Of a DNA stretch of 27,133 nucleotides, positions 1-7,888 are shown in pieces (within the stretch, counting starts at the first letter, position 1; each line of letters opens with the position of its first letter). Source of the stretch: RGIG5612 sp045546255 (lineage in GTDB: Bacteria > Bacillota > Clostridia > Lachnospirales > Lachnospiraceae). The stretch is from positions 1 through 27,133 of the forward strand of contig JAZQCK010000006.1 in NCBI GenBank assembly GCA_045546255.1. Direction: 5' to 3'. A model generated the notes under the pieces. It saw only the letters and a program-made list of their open reading frames with translations. It had not been told where the DNA came from and did not search any database. The position numbers and the translations under genes were made by a program.

Positions 1-196
1 GGCAGTAGACAAGTACATCCGCAAGTTCTTCTTTTACATGCTCTATATCAAAGTTTTCATCATCCCACTGGAAACATTCTAAAAGTTCGTTAGCTTCAAT
101 GGAGATTGACTTTGCAAGATTCGCAGGAGAATGAAACTGATCCCAATCCCTGTCTTCTGAAAATTTTCTGATACGCGCTATGGTTTTTGCGTTCAT
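1..196 (-). CDS. MazG-like nucleotide pyrophosphohydrolase, C-terminus cut by window edge
   Basis: Only the first 65 codons are inside the window; the ATG is at 196-194 and the frame is open to base 1. The visible protein starts MNAKTIARIRKFSEDRDWDQ and has the small MazG-like pattern: an aromatic DWDQF segment (residues 17-21), an acidic E34-x2-E37 pair in a helix, and a second E57-x2-D60 pair in EELAD. In this family these acids bind Mg and the protein hydrolyses NTPs or dNTPs to the monophosphate plus pyrophosphate. Members are usually about 100-120 residues, so roughly half is missing here. A GAGGAA ribosome site lies inside the end of the NUDIX gene, which stops only 3 bases upstream, so the two are cotranscribed and probably coupled. 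The exact substrate cannot be read from the sequence. Confidence 0.85.
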   Translation of the reverse strand, partial: MNAKTIARIRKFSEDRDWDQFHSPANLAKSISIEANELLECFQWDDENFDIEHVKEELADVLVYC

Positions 197-199
197 ATG

Positions 200-592
200 T
201 TATTCCTCATTTTCAAGTCTTTCTATAATTACCATATCCGCCGGTAGCCACTTCACTTGACGCAAGTCATTTACCGGCAACCACTTTGCAGCTTCATGCT
301 CAAGCAAGGTCAATTCCCCACTGACAACACTGCACCAAAAACAATCCATAGAAAGATGAAACTCCGGATAGTCGTAATCCACCGTCATAAAGTATTCATC
401 AACACGAATCTCCGTTGCCAACTCTTCACGAATTTCTCGCACTAAAGCTTCTTCCGGTGTTTCCCCAGCTTCCATTTTTCCACCCGGAAACTCCCACCAA
501 TCCTTGTAGTTTCCGTATCCTCTTTGAGTGGCAAATATTTTATTATCCTGTTTTATAATCGCCGCAACGACGTGGATTGATTTTTTATTCAT
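200..592 (-). CDS. NUDIX hydrolase (MutT/CTP-pyrophosphohydrolase-like)
   Basis: This 130-residue protein carries a full NUDIX box at residues 38-57: G38, E44, R52-E53 and E56-E57, fitting Gx5Ex7REUxEE. The glycine usually found after the box is replaced by A-T, which is common in the (d)CTP/8-oxo-dGTP pyrophosphohydrolase branch. The N-terminal segment IHVVAAIIKQDNKIFATQRG is typical of MutT-like enzymes that clean oxidised or unusual nucleoside triphosphates. The ATG at 592 lies 8 bases inside the end of the helicase gene, and the stop is 3 bases before the MazG-like gene. Two nucleotide-cleaving enzymes directly behind a helicase suggest a shared job in nucleotide or nucleic-acid quality control or in defence; the substrate is not known. 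Confidence 0.88.
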   Translation of the reverse strand: MNKKSIHVVAAIIKQDNKIFATQRGYGNYKDWWEFPGGKMEAGETPEEALVREIREELATEIRVDEYFMTVDYDYPEFHLSMDCFWCSVVSGELTLLEHEAAKWLPVNDLRQVKWLPADMVIIERLENEE

Positions 593-3389
593 TCAGTCCC
601 TCAGTTGGAAGTTTAAAATCAAAGAAAATATCTTCCGGAGCAGTCTCTTCCATTGCTACACGGAATAGGTGTGCGCCGTTCTCCGGTCTTGGGCCCCTAA
701 CATACTCCATTTTGCCAGCACCAATATAAGTAAACGGGAGCTGAATTCCATCTTCGTTATCAACCTTCCGAACAAAGATGTGCATCTTTTTGCTATTCTT
801 CAAATCATTTAATTCACGGTCACTAACGTTCGCAACCGTCTCCCACTGGAATGTATGATCATCAATATATCCATCCATATATCGCAGCTTTTCGTCGGTG
901 CTTGCACCCTTTATAACTGTAACATACGCGTAAACCACTCCATCGTAGATCTTCGTTCCGACCATGATGTCGCCAGGATTATTCAATAACAATTGCTGCA
1001 CCTGTTCCTTCCGATAGTTTGACCACAGGTGGAATGTTTCATCTGGATCCTCGTCAAAGAATTCCACATCATATTTGCCAAGGCCATACTCTAAAAGATC
1101 CTGCATATATTCATCAAACTCAACGCCAAGAGGAATGTCTTTAAATGAGATTTCATCATCTATTACTTCAAAGAATCCGCTTTGCAACATGTACTTTAAC
1201 GCATGTTCAAAGGCCACCAGCTTATAGTATTTCATTCCTACTTGCACATGATGTTTCATCTCTTCAAGAGATGTTTTTCCAGCGTGATATATCAGCGCTT
1301 GAATCATTAAATATTCATAAGGTCGAACCAATGGCAGCATGTTAGAAACATACTTTATAAAACTTTCCTGTCGATCAGTAAAGGAAGGAAGATCTTCCTC
1401 ACCGATTCCCTGGAGAAATCCGAGATACGAAAAGTTCTTACGCCCACCAAGTTTCGCCTGCATAAACTTAATTAAGTCCGGCGCATAATCATTATTCAAA
1501 TAATCCACCTGCCTCGGATATGTTGGTGCATTTATATATTTTTTGAAATTCTGGTAATCCTGCTCAAGATATACCTTCCTGTTAAAGTTCTCCGCATCGA
1601 TAAAAGACAGAATCTCTTTTTTACTCAAATCATCAATATGAATCTCCACACCATACTCTGCCAATCCGATACTACCAAAGTCATCCTTTATCAATGCAGC
1701 AACAAGATTCTTCTCTACTAAAAAGTTTTCAGAAAGACTACCTAATGCAAAGGCAATCTGAACGCTTCGTTTATAGTCATTACCAATGAAGTCAAGAACA
1801 GTAACGTATTCTTTTCCTTCATAGTTACGCAATCCACGTCCAAGCTGCTGGATAAATATTGTCTGTGAATCTGTTGGCCTTAAGAAAAGGACCATATTGA
1901 CACCAGGAATATCCACACCTTCATTCAAAATATCTACGGTAAAAAGAATCTCCAGGTCTGCCGAGTCATCCTGCAAATCCTTATATGCACGAATACGCTC
2001 TCCAACGGAACTCTTTCCTGTCAGATAACGAGTATGATAATAATCTTCCATCGCTTGCGACATACGAATCGCATGAGAAATATCGCAACAGAAAGCCAGT
2101 GCCTTCAGTTTCTGACCAGGAATCCGATGCTTCTCAATCATATGAGAAATAAAATCGCAGTGCTTTTCATCTGAAAACTGCTCGACGAACTTATGGCCTT
2201 TCGTCTCTTTAATTCCATATTCAATCAACTCATCTCTAATTCCATAGTACTTAAACGGAACAACAAGTTTATTGATAATCGCATCTCTTAAACGTAATTC
2301 GTACGGAACATTTTGATCAAAAAGACTAAAGACATCTTCCCCATCCATACGTTCTGGAGTAGCCGTGATTCCAAGAAGGAATTCCGGTTCAAAGTAATTA
2401 ATAATCTTACGATACGTTTCTGCTGTCGCATGATGACACTCATCTATGATGATATAATCCCAAGCATGTTTATCAAAAAGCTCGAGTGAGTTCGCCATGG
2501 TGATGTTAGTAGAAAAGACAAAATCAGCATCCTGCTCTTTGTATTCCCCATTGTAGATACCGTATGTTTTTGAGCTTCCAAACACACGGCTAAAAGTTTC
2601 AAAGGACTTCGTTAAAATAGATCCTTCATGAACAATATAGAGAAGCCTTTTTGGATTAAAGTTTAAAGCATCAAAAGCTGCAAGATATGTTTTTCCGGAT
2701 CCAGCTGCTGCCGTGACTAAAGCTCTGCTCGCACCCATCGCACGTACACGATTCAATTCTTTTAGTGCTCGCCTCTGCATATAATTAGGCTTGATCTGTG
2801 CATTCGCGATATCGTAATCCATATCCCATCTTTCGATGGAATAATAAAGGCGAGTACGATATTCATCGATGATATCTTGCGTCAACGGAAGGGTTTTCTC
2901 CCAGAGGTAGTCAAACTCTTTCTTCGCTGCCTCATATGTCCCTTCCTGATTTTCATCAATAACAGAAACATCCCACTCAACATTTTTCAAAAGAGCATAA
3001 ACTGTGATATTAGAAGAGCCCACAAGAAGCTCGTTATGATCCGAAAATTCAAATAGATATCCTTTGGAATGAAAACCTACCGCGTTTCCATTCAGATCAT
3101 GAAAGCAATCTTTATCTAAACGACACGAAAATTGCTCTGGATTTTTTGTCTGAAGATTATGAAAGAATATTAAGGAATCAATATCTGTGAAGTTCTGATA
3201 TGTAGAAGTAATAATCTGCCCCATTGCGCCTCTAGCAAGTGCAGCTTCAATATTAGACGATAATAGTCTTAATCCAGGTTTCTTAATAAAGCTAACAGAA
3301 AAATAGAAAGCATCACATAAATCGATATTCCTTTTCAGTTTATCGATAAATTTTTCTTCACTATAGTTTGTATAGAATGAGCTGGACAT
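585..3389 (-). CDS. PLD-nuclease/DEAD-like SF2 helicase fusion with DUF3427-type C-terminus
   Basis: A 934-residue fusion. Residues about 1-180 form a phospholipase-D-like nuclease domain with H107-x-K109 and G124-S-S-N127; the usual acidic residue after HxK is a glutamate. A Q-like motif (Q205), Walker A AAAGSGKT (227-234), Walker B DECH (316-319) and TATPER (342-347) make the first helicase core. The second core, around 480-530, contains GVDIPG and QQLGRGLRN. The last 330 residues match, by architecture, the DUF3427 region known from such helicases. Proteins of this build are predicted DNA-dependent ATPases with a nuclease head and occur in defence islands. The ATG at 3389 is preceded by a GGGG-type ribosome site. 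The gene leads a cassette with the NUDIX and MazG-like genes. Activity on DNA versus RNA is not determinable here. Confidence 0.88.
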   Translation of the reverse strand: MSSSFYTNYSEEKFIDKLKRNIDLCDAFYFSVSFIKKPGLRLLSSNIEAALARGAMGQIITSTYQNFTDIDSLIFFHNLQTKNPEQFSCRLDKDCFHDLNGNAVGFHSKGYLFEFSDHNELLVGSSNITVYALLKNVEWDVSVIDENQEGTYEAAKKEFDYLWEKTLPLTQDIIDEYRTRLYYSIERWDMDYDIANAQIKPNYMQRRALKELNRVRAMGASRALVTAAAGSGKTYLAAFDALNFNPKRLLYIVHEGSILTKSFETFSRVFGSSKTYGIYNGEYKEQDADFVFSTNITMANSLELFDKHAWDYIIIDECHHATAETYRKIINYFEPEFLLGITATPERMDGEDVFSLFDQNVPYELRLRDAIINKLVVPFKYYGIRDELIEYGIKETKGHKFVEQFSDEKHCDFISHMIEKHRIPGQKLKALAFCCDISHAIRMSQAMEDYYHTRYLTGKSSVGERIRAYKDLQDDSADLEILFTVDILNEGVDIPGVNMVLFLRPTDSQTIFIQQLGRGLRNYEGKEYVTVLDFIGNDYKRSVQIAFALGSLSENFLVEKNLVAALIKDDFGSIGLAEYGVEIHIDDLSKKEILSFIDAENFNRKVYLEQDYQNFKKYINAPTYPRQVDYLNNDYAPDLIKFMQAKLGGRKNFSYLGFLQGIGEEDLPSFTDRQESFIKYVSNMLPLVRPYEYLMIQALIYHAGKTSLEEMKHHVQVGMKYYKLVAFEHALKYMLQSGFFEVIDDEISFKDIPLGVEFDEYMQDLLEYGLGKYDVEFFDEDPDETFHLWSNYRKEQVQQLLLNNPGDIMVGTKIYDGVVYAYVTVIKGASTDEKLRYMDGYIDDHTFQWETVANVSDRELNDLKNSKKMHIFVRKVDNEDGIQLPFTYIGAGKMEYVRGPRPENGAHLFRVAMEETAPEDIFFDFKLPTEGLNE

Positions 3390-3398
3390 ACAATACCC

Positions 3399-3445
3399 CG
3401 ATTATAAAATTCTATTATTCTATCAGTAATTACTGTATGATCATA
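3399..3445 (-). promoter_or_regulatory. Gap upstream of the PLD-helicase cassette: possible promoter with two abutting palindromes
   Basis: The 69-base gap between the AlbA_2 stop and the helicase start holds two perfect palindromes side by side: CAGTAATTACTG at 3424-3435 and TATGATCATA at 3436-3445. On the minus strand TTATGA and TAGAAT, 18 bases apart, could be -35 and -10 boxes, with the 12-base palindrome between them. A perfect TATAAT also sits at 3406-3401 but is so close to the ATG that it would leave almost no leader. This suggests a regulated internal promoter for helicase-NUDIX-MazG. The boxes are weak matches, so this is only a candidate. Confidence 0.35.
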
Positions 3446-3458
3446 ATTAAATTCTGGA

Positions 3459-4610
3459 TTAAATAGTATCTTGTTTACGAAAATCTTCTAACATAATTTG
3501 AAGAATTCTGGTATCAATGATTTCTTTCCTAAAGTGTTCCAGATTATAACCTGGAAGATCCGGAACATATGGAGCTCGTATATTATTTATGTATTTATTG
3601 CTACAAGCATTCCAATTTTGTTCAATATAATAATTGAATAGCTGGTGTTCGTCCTCTGTTTCAAATAGTAAAACATTTTCCATAAACTTCCTATCAGCCC
3701 ATACTGCATCCATATCATTTTTATCAAAATAAAATTCATGTACGCAATATTCAAGACTACCCTTTACAAAATAACAATATGACACATCCCAAGATCCATG
3801 TCTTTCAAAAAAAATGCCATCATGTAGCGGACATGATGTAATATGCCGTCCTCCATCTAAAATAACTCCGCCCATATCTGTAAGAATGGTTTGATGATAT
3901 TTTAATTCAATAATTGTCCACATAGGACTATAGTCACATTGATTTAATAAATAAAACTCGTATCCATGACGGTCCAAAGGATCATCCAAAGGATAACTAA
4001 TTGTATATTCTGGTGAGTATTTATAATATTTAAGTGTATCAAACCCTGTACTTTGCTCCCAATTACTTTGATCCTGAAGCAGGATTTGGATTCTATCTAT
4101 TGGCGCAGCTAGAAGACCAAATCTCTTTTTCCAAAGATATTCAATATGTGTTAAATCTGCTGATCTATTTACTGGGGTGTTTGTATCCTGAATCCTAGTA
4201 TAGATATTGGGGCCTGGGATTTTATTAAACTTCTCTTTAATAAAAAATGGGGTATTATCGCTATTATGAATTACAATTACATCAATAGTTATCCCAGTAA
4301 TCAAGATTGATTCAACAGTAACTACCGGCCGGATATCACCCGCAAATTTTTTGTCTCTAAGAAAATCCGTAAGCATTTGTGTATTGCGTCTGTATGGATC
4401 TTCTTGTACTTCGACTAAAGAATAATCTTGTTCCTCATCTACCCCGATTATGATATAGGCATCCCGGTTTTCCAAGTTATTAGCCATGCAGAGAATATCA
4501 TGAAGCATATCCCCTTCATCACCTTTTTTATACCATTGGCGTTTAAAATCCCAATAGGGTCCCTCCTGCTTTAGCCATATTAACTTTGTAATTTCTTCTA
4601 CTCTTACCAT
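3459..4610 (-). CDS. AlbA_2 / Schlafen-type putative ATP-binding protein
   Basis: A 383-residue protein. The first ~150 residues have the AlbA_2 (divergent AAA_4, Schlafen-like) pattern: a WDFKRQWY strand near residues 19-26, a helix with LHDILCMANN, then DAYIIIGVDEE, the conserved strand-turn of this fold. The rest (about 170-383) is not something I recognise; it is rich in Trp, Tyr and His and contains no helicase or winged-helix motif I can point to. AlbA_2 proteins often act in defence or RNA regulation, some as tRNA or nucleic-acid cleaving Schlafen relatives, but the function here is open. The ATG at 4610 has a GGAAAGAG site upstream. It sits 35 bases after mcrC and 69 before the helicase, and its base composition is clearly more A+T-rich than its neighbours. 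Confidence 0.75.
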   Translation of the reverse strand: MVRVEEITKLIWLKQEGPYWDFKRQWYKKGDEGDMLHDILCMANNLENRDAYIIIGVDEEQDYSLVEVQEDPYRRNTQMLTDFLRDKKFAGDIRPVVTVESILITGITIDVIVIHNSDNTPFFIKEKFNKIPGPNIYTRIQDTNTPVNRSADLTHIEYLWKKRFGLLAAPIDRIQILLQDQSNWEQSTGFDTLKYYKYSPEYTISYPLDDPLDRHGYEFYLLNQCDYSPMWTIIELKYHQTILTDMGGVILDGGRHITSCPLHDGIFFERHGSWDVSYCYFVKGSLEYCVHEFYFDKNDMDAVWADRKFMENVLLFETEDEHQLFNYYIEQNWNACSNKYINNIRAPYVPDLPGYNLEHFRKEIIDTRILQIMLEDFRKQDTI

Positions 4611-4645
4611 TCTCTTTCCAGTGAAACCGATTAGATGTTCTTCTT

Positions 4646-5698
4646 TTACGCAGCTTTCACCAACAGATATTTCTCCGCTATCTCATCCAGCTGCTTTTTT
4701 ATAGATTGAAAATCACCGCTTAGGTCCAGCGTCCTGACACATATACGGTTTCCCATCATCTGATATTCATTATTGAACTTGCCCTCTTCCTCGGTTTGAG
4801 CATACAGAAGCATTCCTGCCACCTTTTCATGAGGCACTTCCGCAAGTTCATTCTCTTTTGTCTTAACATAAGTGAAAATCTGGTACAGATTACCTGTAGG
4901 TATCGATACCTTACCAAACTGTTCACGCAGGTTCCGTTCGTAATACTTTGCATCAATGATGAGTGTCCTGTCACCGCAGGTAAGAGTAATATCCGTTTTC
5001 ATTTTCGGAAGAAGATCCCGGAAGCCGTCATCAACCTGCCAGTCCATCATGGATGCTGAGGCTTTGACCTTCAGGTGTTTGTACTCCGTGTTGTAATATT
5101 CCAGAATAAACTTCTCATACAGGTGATGCATCTGCTGATCATCCAGGAAATCCATCAGCTTCGTTGATCCATCCGATTTCGTCTGCAATAATCCCTTAAT
5201 AACAAGATGGCATACAGAAACCAGCATCCTGTAACTTTGATTATTACGATTGAACCGCAGTGACCAGTTAATCGTATGTATATCCAAGGTATCGACTTCC
5301 CCAAAGAATATCAGTTGCTTCTTGATCTCCTTCTTCCTTGCAGGAGAGATTTTTGATTTCAGCAACAACTCCATCGTAGTCTTGATAATTCTGTTCATAT
5401 AGGAATTGACGGAGAAATCATCATACATGCAGACCAGCTGTCCTTTGACTTTGCTAAGATCCTTTATCGATGCAGTTACGTCTATTTTTCCACGCGGCGA
5501 AGAAAGCGCCTCTGTTTCGGAAATGTATTCCTTTCCAAGGCCACGCTTTAGCTGGAGCGAAACTCCTTTTGTCAGAATGGATGCGCATAGTTCCGCCACA
5601 TTATGAAATTCTTCAGTCGCTATGCTTTTGTATCCCTGCTCATTTAGTACCCGGAAGGCATATGAGAGCATGTAATACACATTCTGAATTGGAATCAC
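4646..5698 (-). CDS. mcrC: McrC, nuclease subunit of a type IV (McrBC) restriction system
   Basis: A 350-residue protein beginning MIPIQNVYYMLSYAF, the standard McrC opening. The C-terminal half carries the PD-(D/E)xK nuclease site: E195 in a preceding helix, D236 in KTDITL and D249-A-K251 in IIDAKYY. McrC docks on the McrB GTPase ring, stimulates GTP hydrolysis and cuts DNA carrying modified cytosines. The start is GTG at 5698, overlapping the mcrB stop in GTGA, so translation is coupled and the two subunits are probably made in fixed ratio. Length and motif order are normal, with no sign of decay. Confidence 0.93.
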   Translation of the reverse strand: MIPIQNVYYMLSYAFRVLNEQGYKSIATEEFHNVAELCASILTKGVSLQLKRGLGKEYISETEALSSPRGKIDVTASIKDLSKVKGQLVCMYDDFSVNSYMNRIIKTTMELLLKSKISPARKKEIKKQLIFFGEVDTLDIHTINWSLRFNRNNQSYRMLVSVCHLVIKGLLQTKSDGSTKLMDFLDDQQMHHLYEKFILEYYNTEYKHLKVKASASMMDWQVDDGFRDLLPKMKTDITLTCGDRTLIIDAKYYERNLREQFGKVSIPTGNLYQIFTYVKTKENELAEVPHEKVAGMLLYAQTEEEGKFNNEYQMMGNRICVRTLDLSGDFQSIKKQLDEIAEKYLLVKAA

Positions 5699-7869
5699 TT
5701 AATCGCACTCCTTAAATCCTCGATCCATGTCTTAGCCTTTGCCGGTTCGTCAAACCAGTATTCCTTAAGCAATGGAGCAAGTTCAAATTCTATAATGCCG
5801 GATAACGTCTGATCAGATGTTTCCCTCAACTCGCAGAAATAACTGTGACCTATGCAGAAGCCTTCTCCAAGCGAATCATCAGAGGCAATGTCTGCATTAA
5901 GAGCTTCCACGCAGTCAATCAGCTTATTAAATCTCTCGCTCTGCAAACCTTCCTGATACTGCCTGAACCCTTTGGTATTAAAACCCGGTACCATATCGAA
6001 GAATGCAAACCTTCTGCGAAGTGCATAGTCCATCATGGCAAGGCTTCTATCCGCCGTATTCATCATTCCGATGATATAAACATTCTTCGGAACAGAAAAC
6101 TTCTCATCAGCATAGAGCAGTTTTAATTCAATTCCACGCTTGTCAGTCTCAATCAGCATGAACAGTTCCCCAAAAATCTTGCTCAGGTTTCCTCGATTGA
6201 TCTCATCTATAATAAAGAAATATGGTGTATCTTCACTGTCCACTTCAGCAGACTTGCAGAAATCATAAAAGGCTCCTCGTTTAAGCTCAAATCCACCTTC
6301 CTGCGTCGGGCGGAATCCCATTATGAAATCCTCGTAAGAATAGCTCTGATGAAATTGCACCATCATAACACGAGACGGATCCTTTACCCCCATGATGGAA
6401 TAAGCAAGTCTCTTTGCGGCAAAGGTTTTTCCCACGCCCGGAGCTCCCTGCAAGATCACATTCTTTTTCTTTTTTACCAGAGCCACCAGCGTGTCATACT
6501 TTGTCTTGTCCATATAGACTTCTTCAAGGAACATATCTGCATCATACGGCTTCAGATCGACTTCAACCGGTTCCTCAACATCATCTTCAATCTCGCTTTC
6601 AAAAAGAGAGTTCAATTTCTCAACATAATCGGTGTATGCTGTAATATCCGTAAGTGTTTTCATAACAGCCTGGCCGGGATGCTCCCACTCGCCTTTATGT
6701 GTCCATTTCACATGACGGATATTCTTATAATGATCCCGATCCGGATCAAACTCGTACCCGGACTCTACAACACCGCGTCCGACAACAAGATGCATTCCCT
6801 TCTTCGCAAAAATAATATCACCGGGTTTCATTTCATTGGCAAATTGCCATGTGGCATGAGCAGCATTCTTGTAAGGCTTTGTTGGATCAATCTTTTCCTT
6901 CATTGCCTGCTTCATTTCATCCTTGCTGTTGAAAACAGAAAGATCGCCTATTTTATCCCAGCCTATGCCCATAATTCCTGCATCATAAAATTCATCCCAG
7001 CAAGCAGCCCCATCGCCTGGAGAATAAATCCAATAATGGACAGTCTCTATTCCTTCATCAGCGACAGCTGCACCCTTGTTCTCTCTTTGAGTTTCTGCCT
7101 TCTTTGTTGCAGCTTGCTCCTTGTTGACCTGTTCTGAATACCTCCATGCCTCAAAGCTCAGTTCCTTAAAGTCTTTCAGCTGGCTGGCATCACTTTGTAG
7201 ATACGCACGAAGCTTTTCAACAATATCAAAATACTTATCAGACGGAATCTTTGCTTCAATCTCCGGAAGTGTTTTCACAAGTTTCTCCGGAATCTTTCCG
7301 GATTCATAGATATACCAGGTATTACGCTGATCCAGATTCAAAAGAGAATTCGGAGCTATCCAGTAAAGACCCATCGTGATCTTACTGTTGCCATTGCCCT
7401 TCTTATTGATGCACAAGTCAAAATATTTGGATACCTGATCGATCGTCTCTGATGACGGATTCGCGGCATATGCCAAAGCTGCATCAAACAGCTCCCACAG
7501 ATCCTGAATATCATTTTCACCACGATCAGGTATGAAATAATAGAAGGTCGCATTCTGAGGATTCAGTACAGGAATACTGTCAAACGCTGTTGGAACCGGT
7601 GCTTTCACAGCAAAAAGGCTTGATATTGCCGTCAGAATAGAAAGCCGATTTGCATCCGTCAGTTTCTTGTTGAACAAGCCAAAAAATGTGAACGGATCTA
7701 TATCAACAATCTGGTTATCCTTCTCCAGCGTCGGAAGATTAATGCCACTAATCTCATAGATCTTACGCACCTTCTCGACCAGTTCTTCCCGGTTATTCTT
7801 GTACTGTAATAATTTGCCGGATAATTCCTTGTAAAAATCCACCCAGTCAAACTGATTTGTTTCACTCAT
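5695..7869 (-). CDS. mcrB: McrB-type AAA+ GTPase with an EVE-like modified-base reader domain
   Basis: I take the ATG at 7869 (724 residues) because AGGAGGT sits five bases before it; a GTG at 7896 in the same frame has no ribosome site. Residues about 1-245 are an unassigned N-terminal region. Residues about 277-400 resemble an EVE/PUA-like domain (HYWIYSPGDG, GIMGIGWD, MKPGDIIFAKKG, VGRGVV), a fold that binds modified bases. The AAA+ module has Walker A GAPGVGKT (475-482), Walker B FFIIDEINRG (about 551-560) and the McrB signature MNTADRS (603-609). McrB proteins form GTP-driven rings that recognise modified DNA and activate McrC. The gene is 19 bases after hsdS, so it belongs to the same unit as the type I genes. 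GTP preference is inferred from the family. Confidence 0.92.
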   Translation of the reverse strand: MSETNQFDWVDFYKELSGKLLQYKNNREELVEKVRKIYEISGINLPTLEKDNQIVDIDPFTFFGLFNKKLTDANRLSILTAISSLFAVKAPVPTAFDSIPVLNPQNATFYYFIPDRGENDIQDLWELFDAALAYAANPSSETIDQVSKYFDLCINKKGNGNSKITMGLYWIAPNSLLNLDQRNTWYIYESGKIPEKLVKTLPEIEAKIPSDKYFDIVEKLRAYLQSDASQLKDFKELSFEAWRYSEQVNKEQAATKKAETQRENKGAAVADEGIETVHYWIYSPGDGAACWDEFYDAGIMGIGWDKIGDLSVFNSKDEMKQAMKEKIDPTKPYKNAAHATWQFANEMKPGDIIFAKKGMHLVVGRGVVESGYEFDPDRDHYKNIRHVKWTHKGEWEHPGQAVMKTLTDITAYTDYVEKLNSLFESEIEDDVEEPVEVDLKPYDADMFLEEVYMDKTKYDTLVALVKKKKNVILQGAPGVGKTFAAKRLAYSIMGVKDPSRVMMVQFHQSYSYEDFIMGFRPTQEGGFELKRGAFYDFCKSAEVDSEDTPYFFIIDEINRGNLSKIFGELFMLIETDKRGIELKLLYADEKFSVPKNVYIIGMMNTADRSLAMMDYALRRRFAFFDMVPGFNTKGFRQYQEGLQSERFNKLIDCVEALNADIASDDSLGEGFCIGHSYFCELRETSDQTLSGIIEFELAPLLKEYWFDEPAKAKTWIEDLRSAIK

Positions 7870-7888
7870 AGTGCACCTCCTACAGGTT

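Noticed and set aside
6349..7137. Plus-strand open frame of 262 codons
   Set aside because: It is antisense to mcrB, whose motifs and ribosome site are clear; the product is Cys/His/Leu-rich with no domain.
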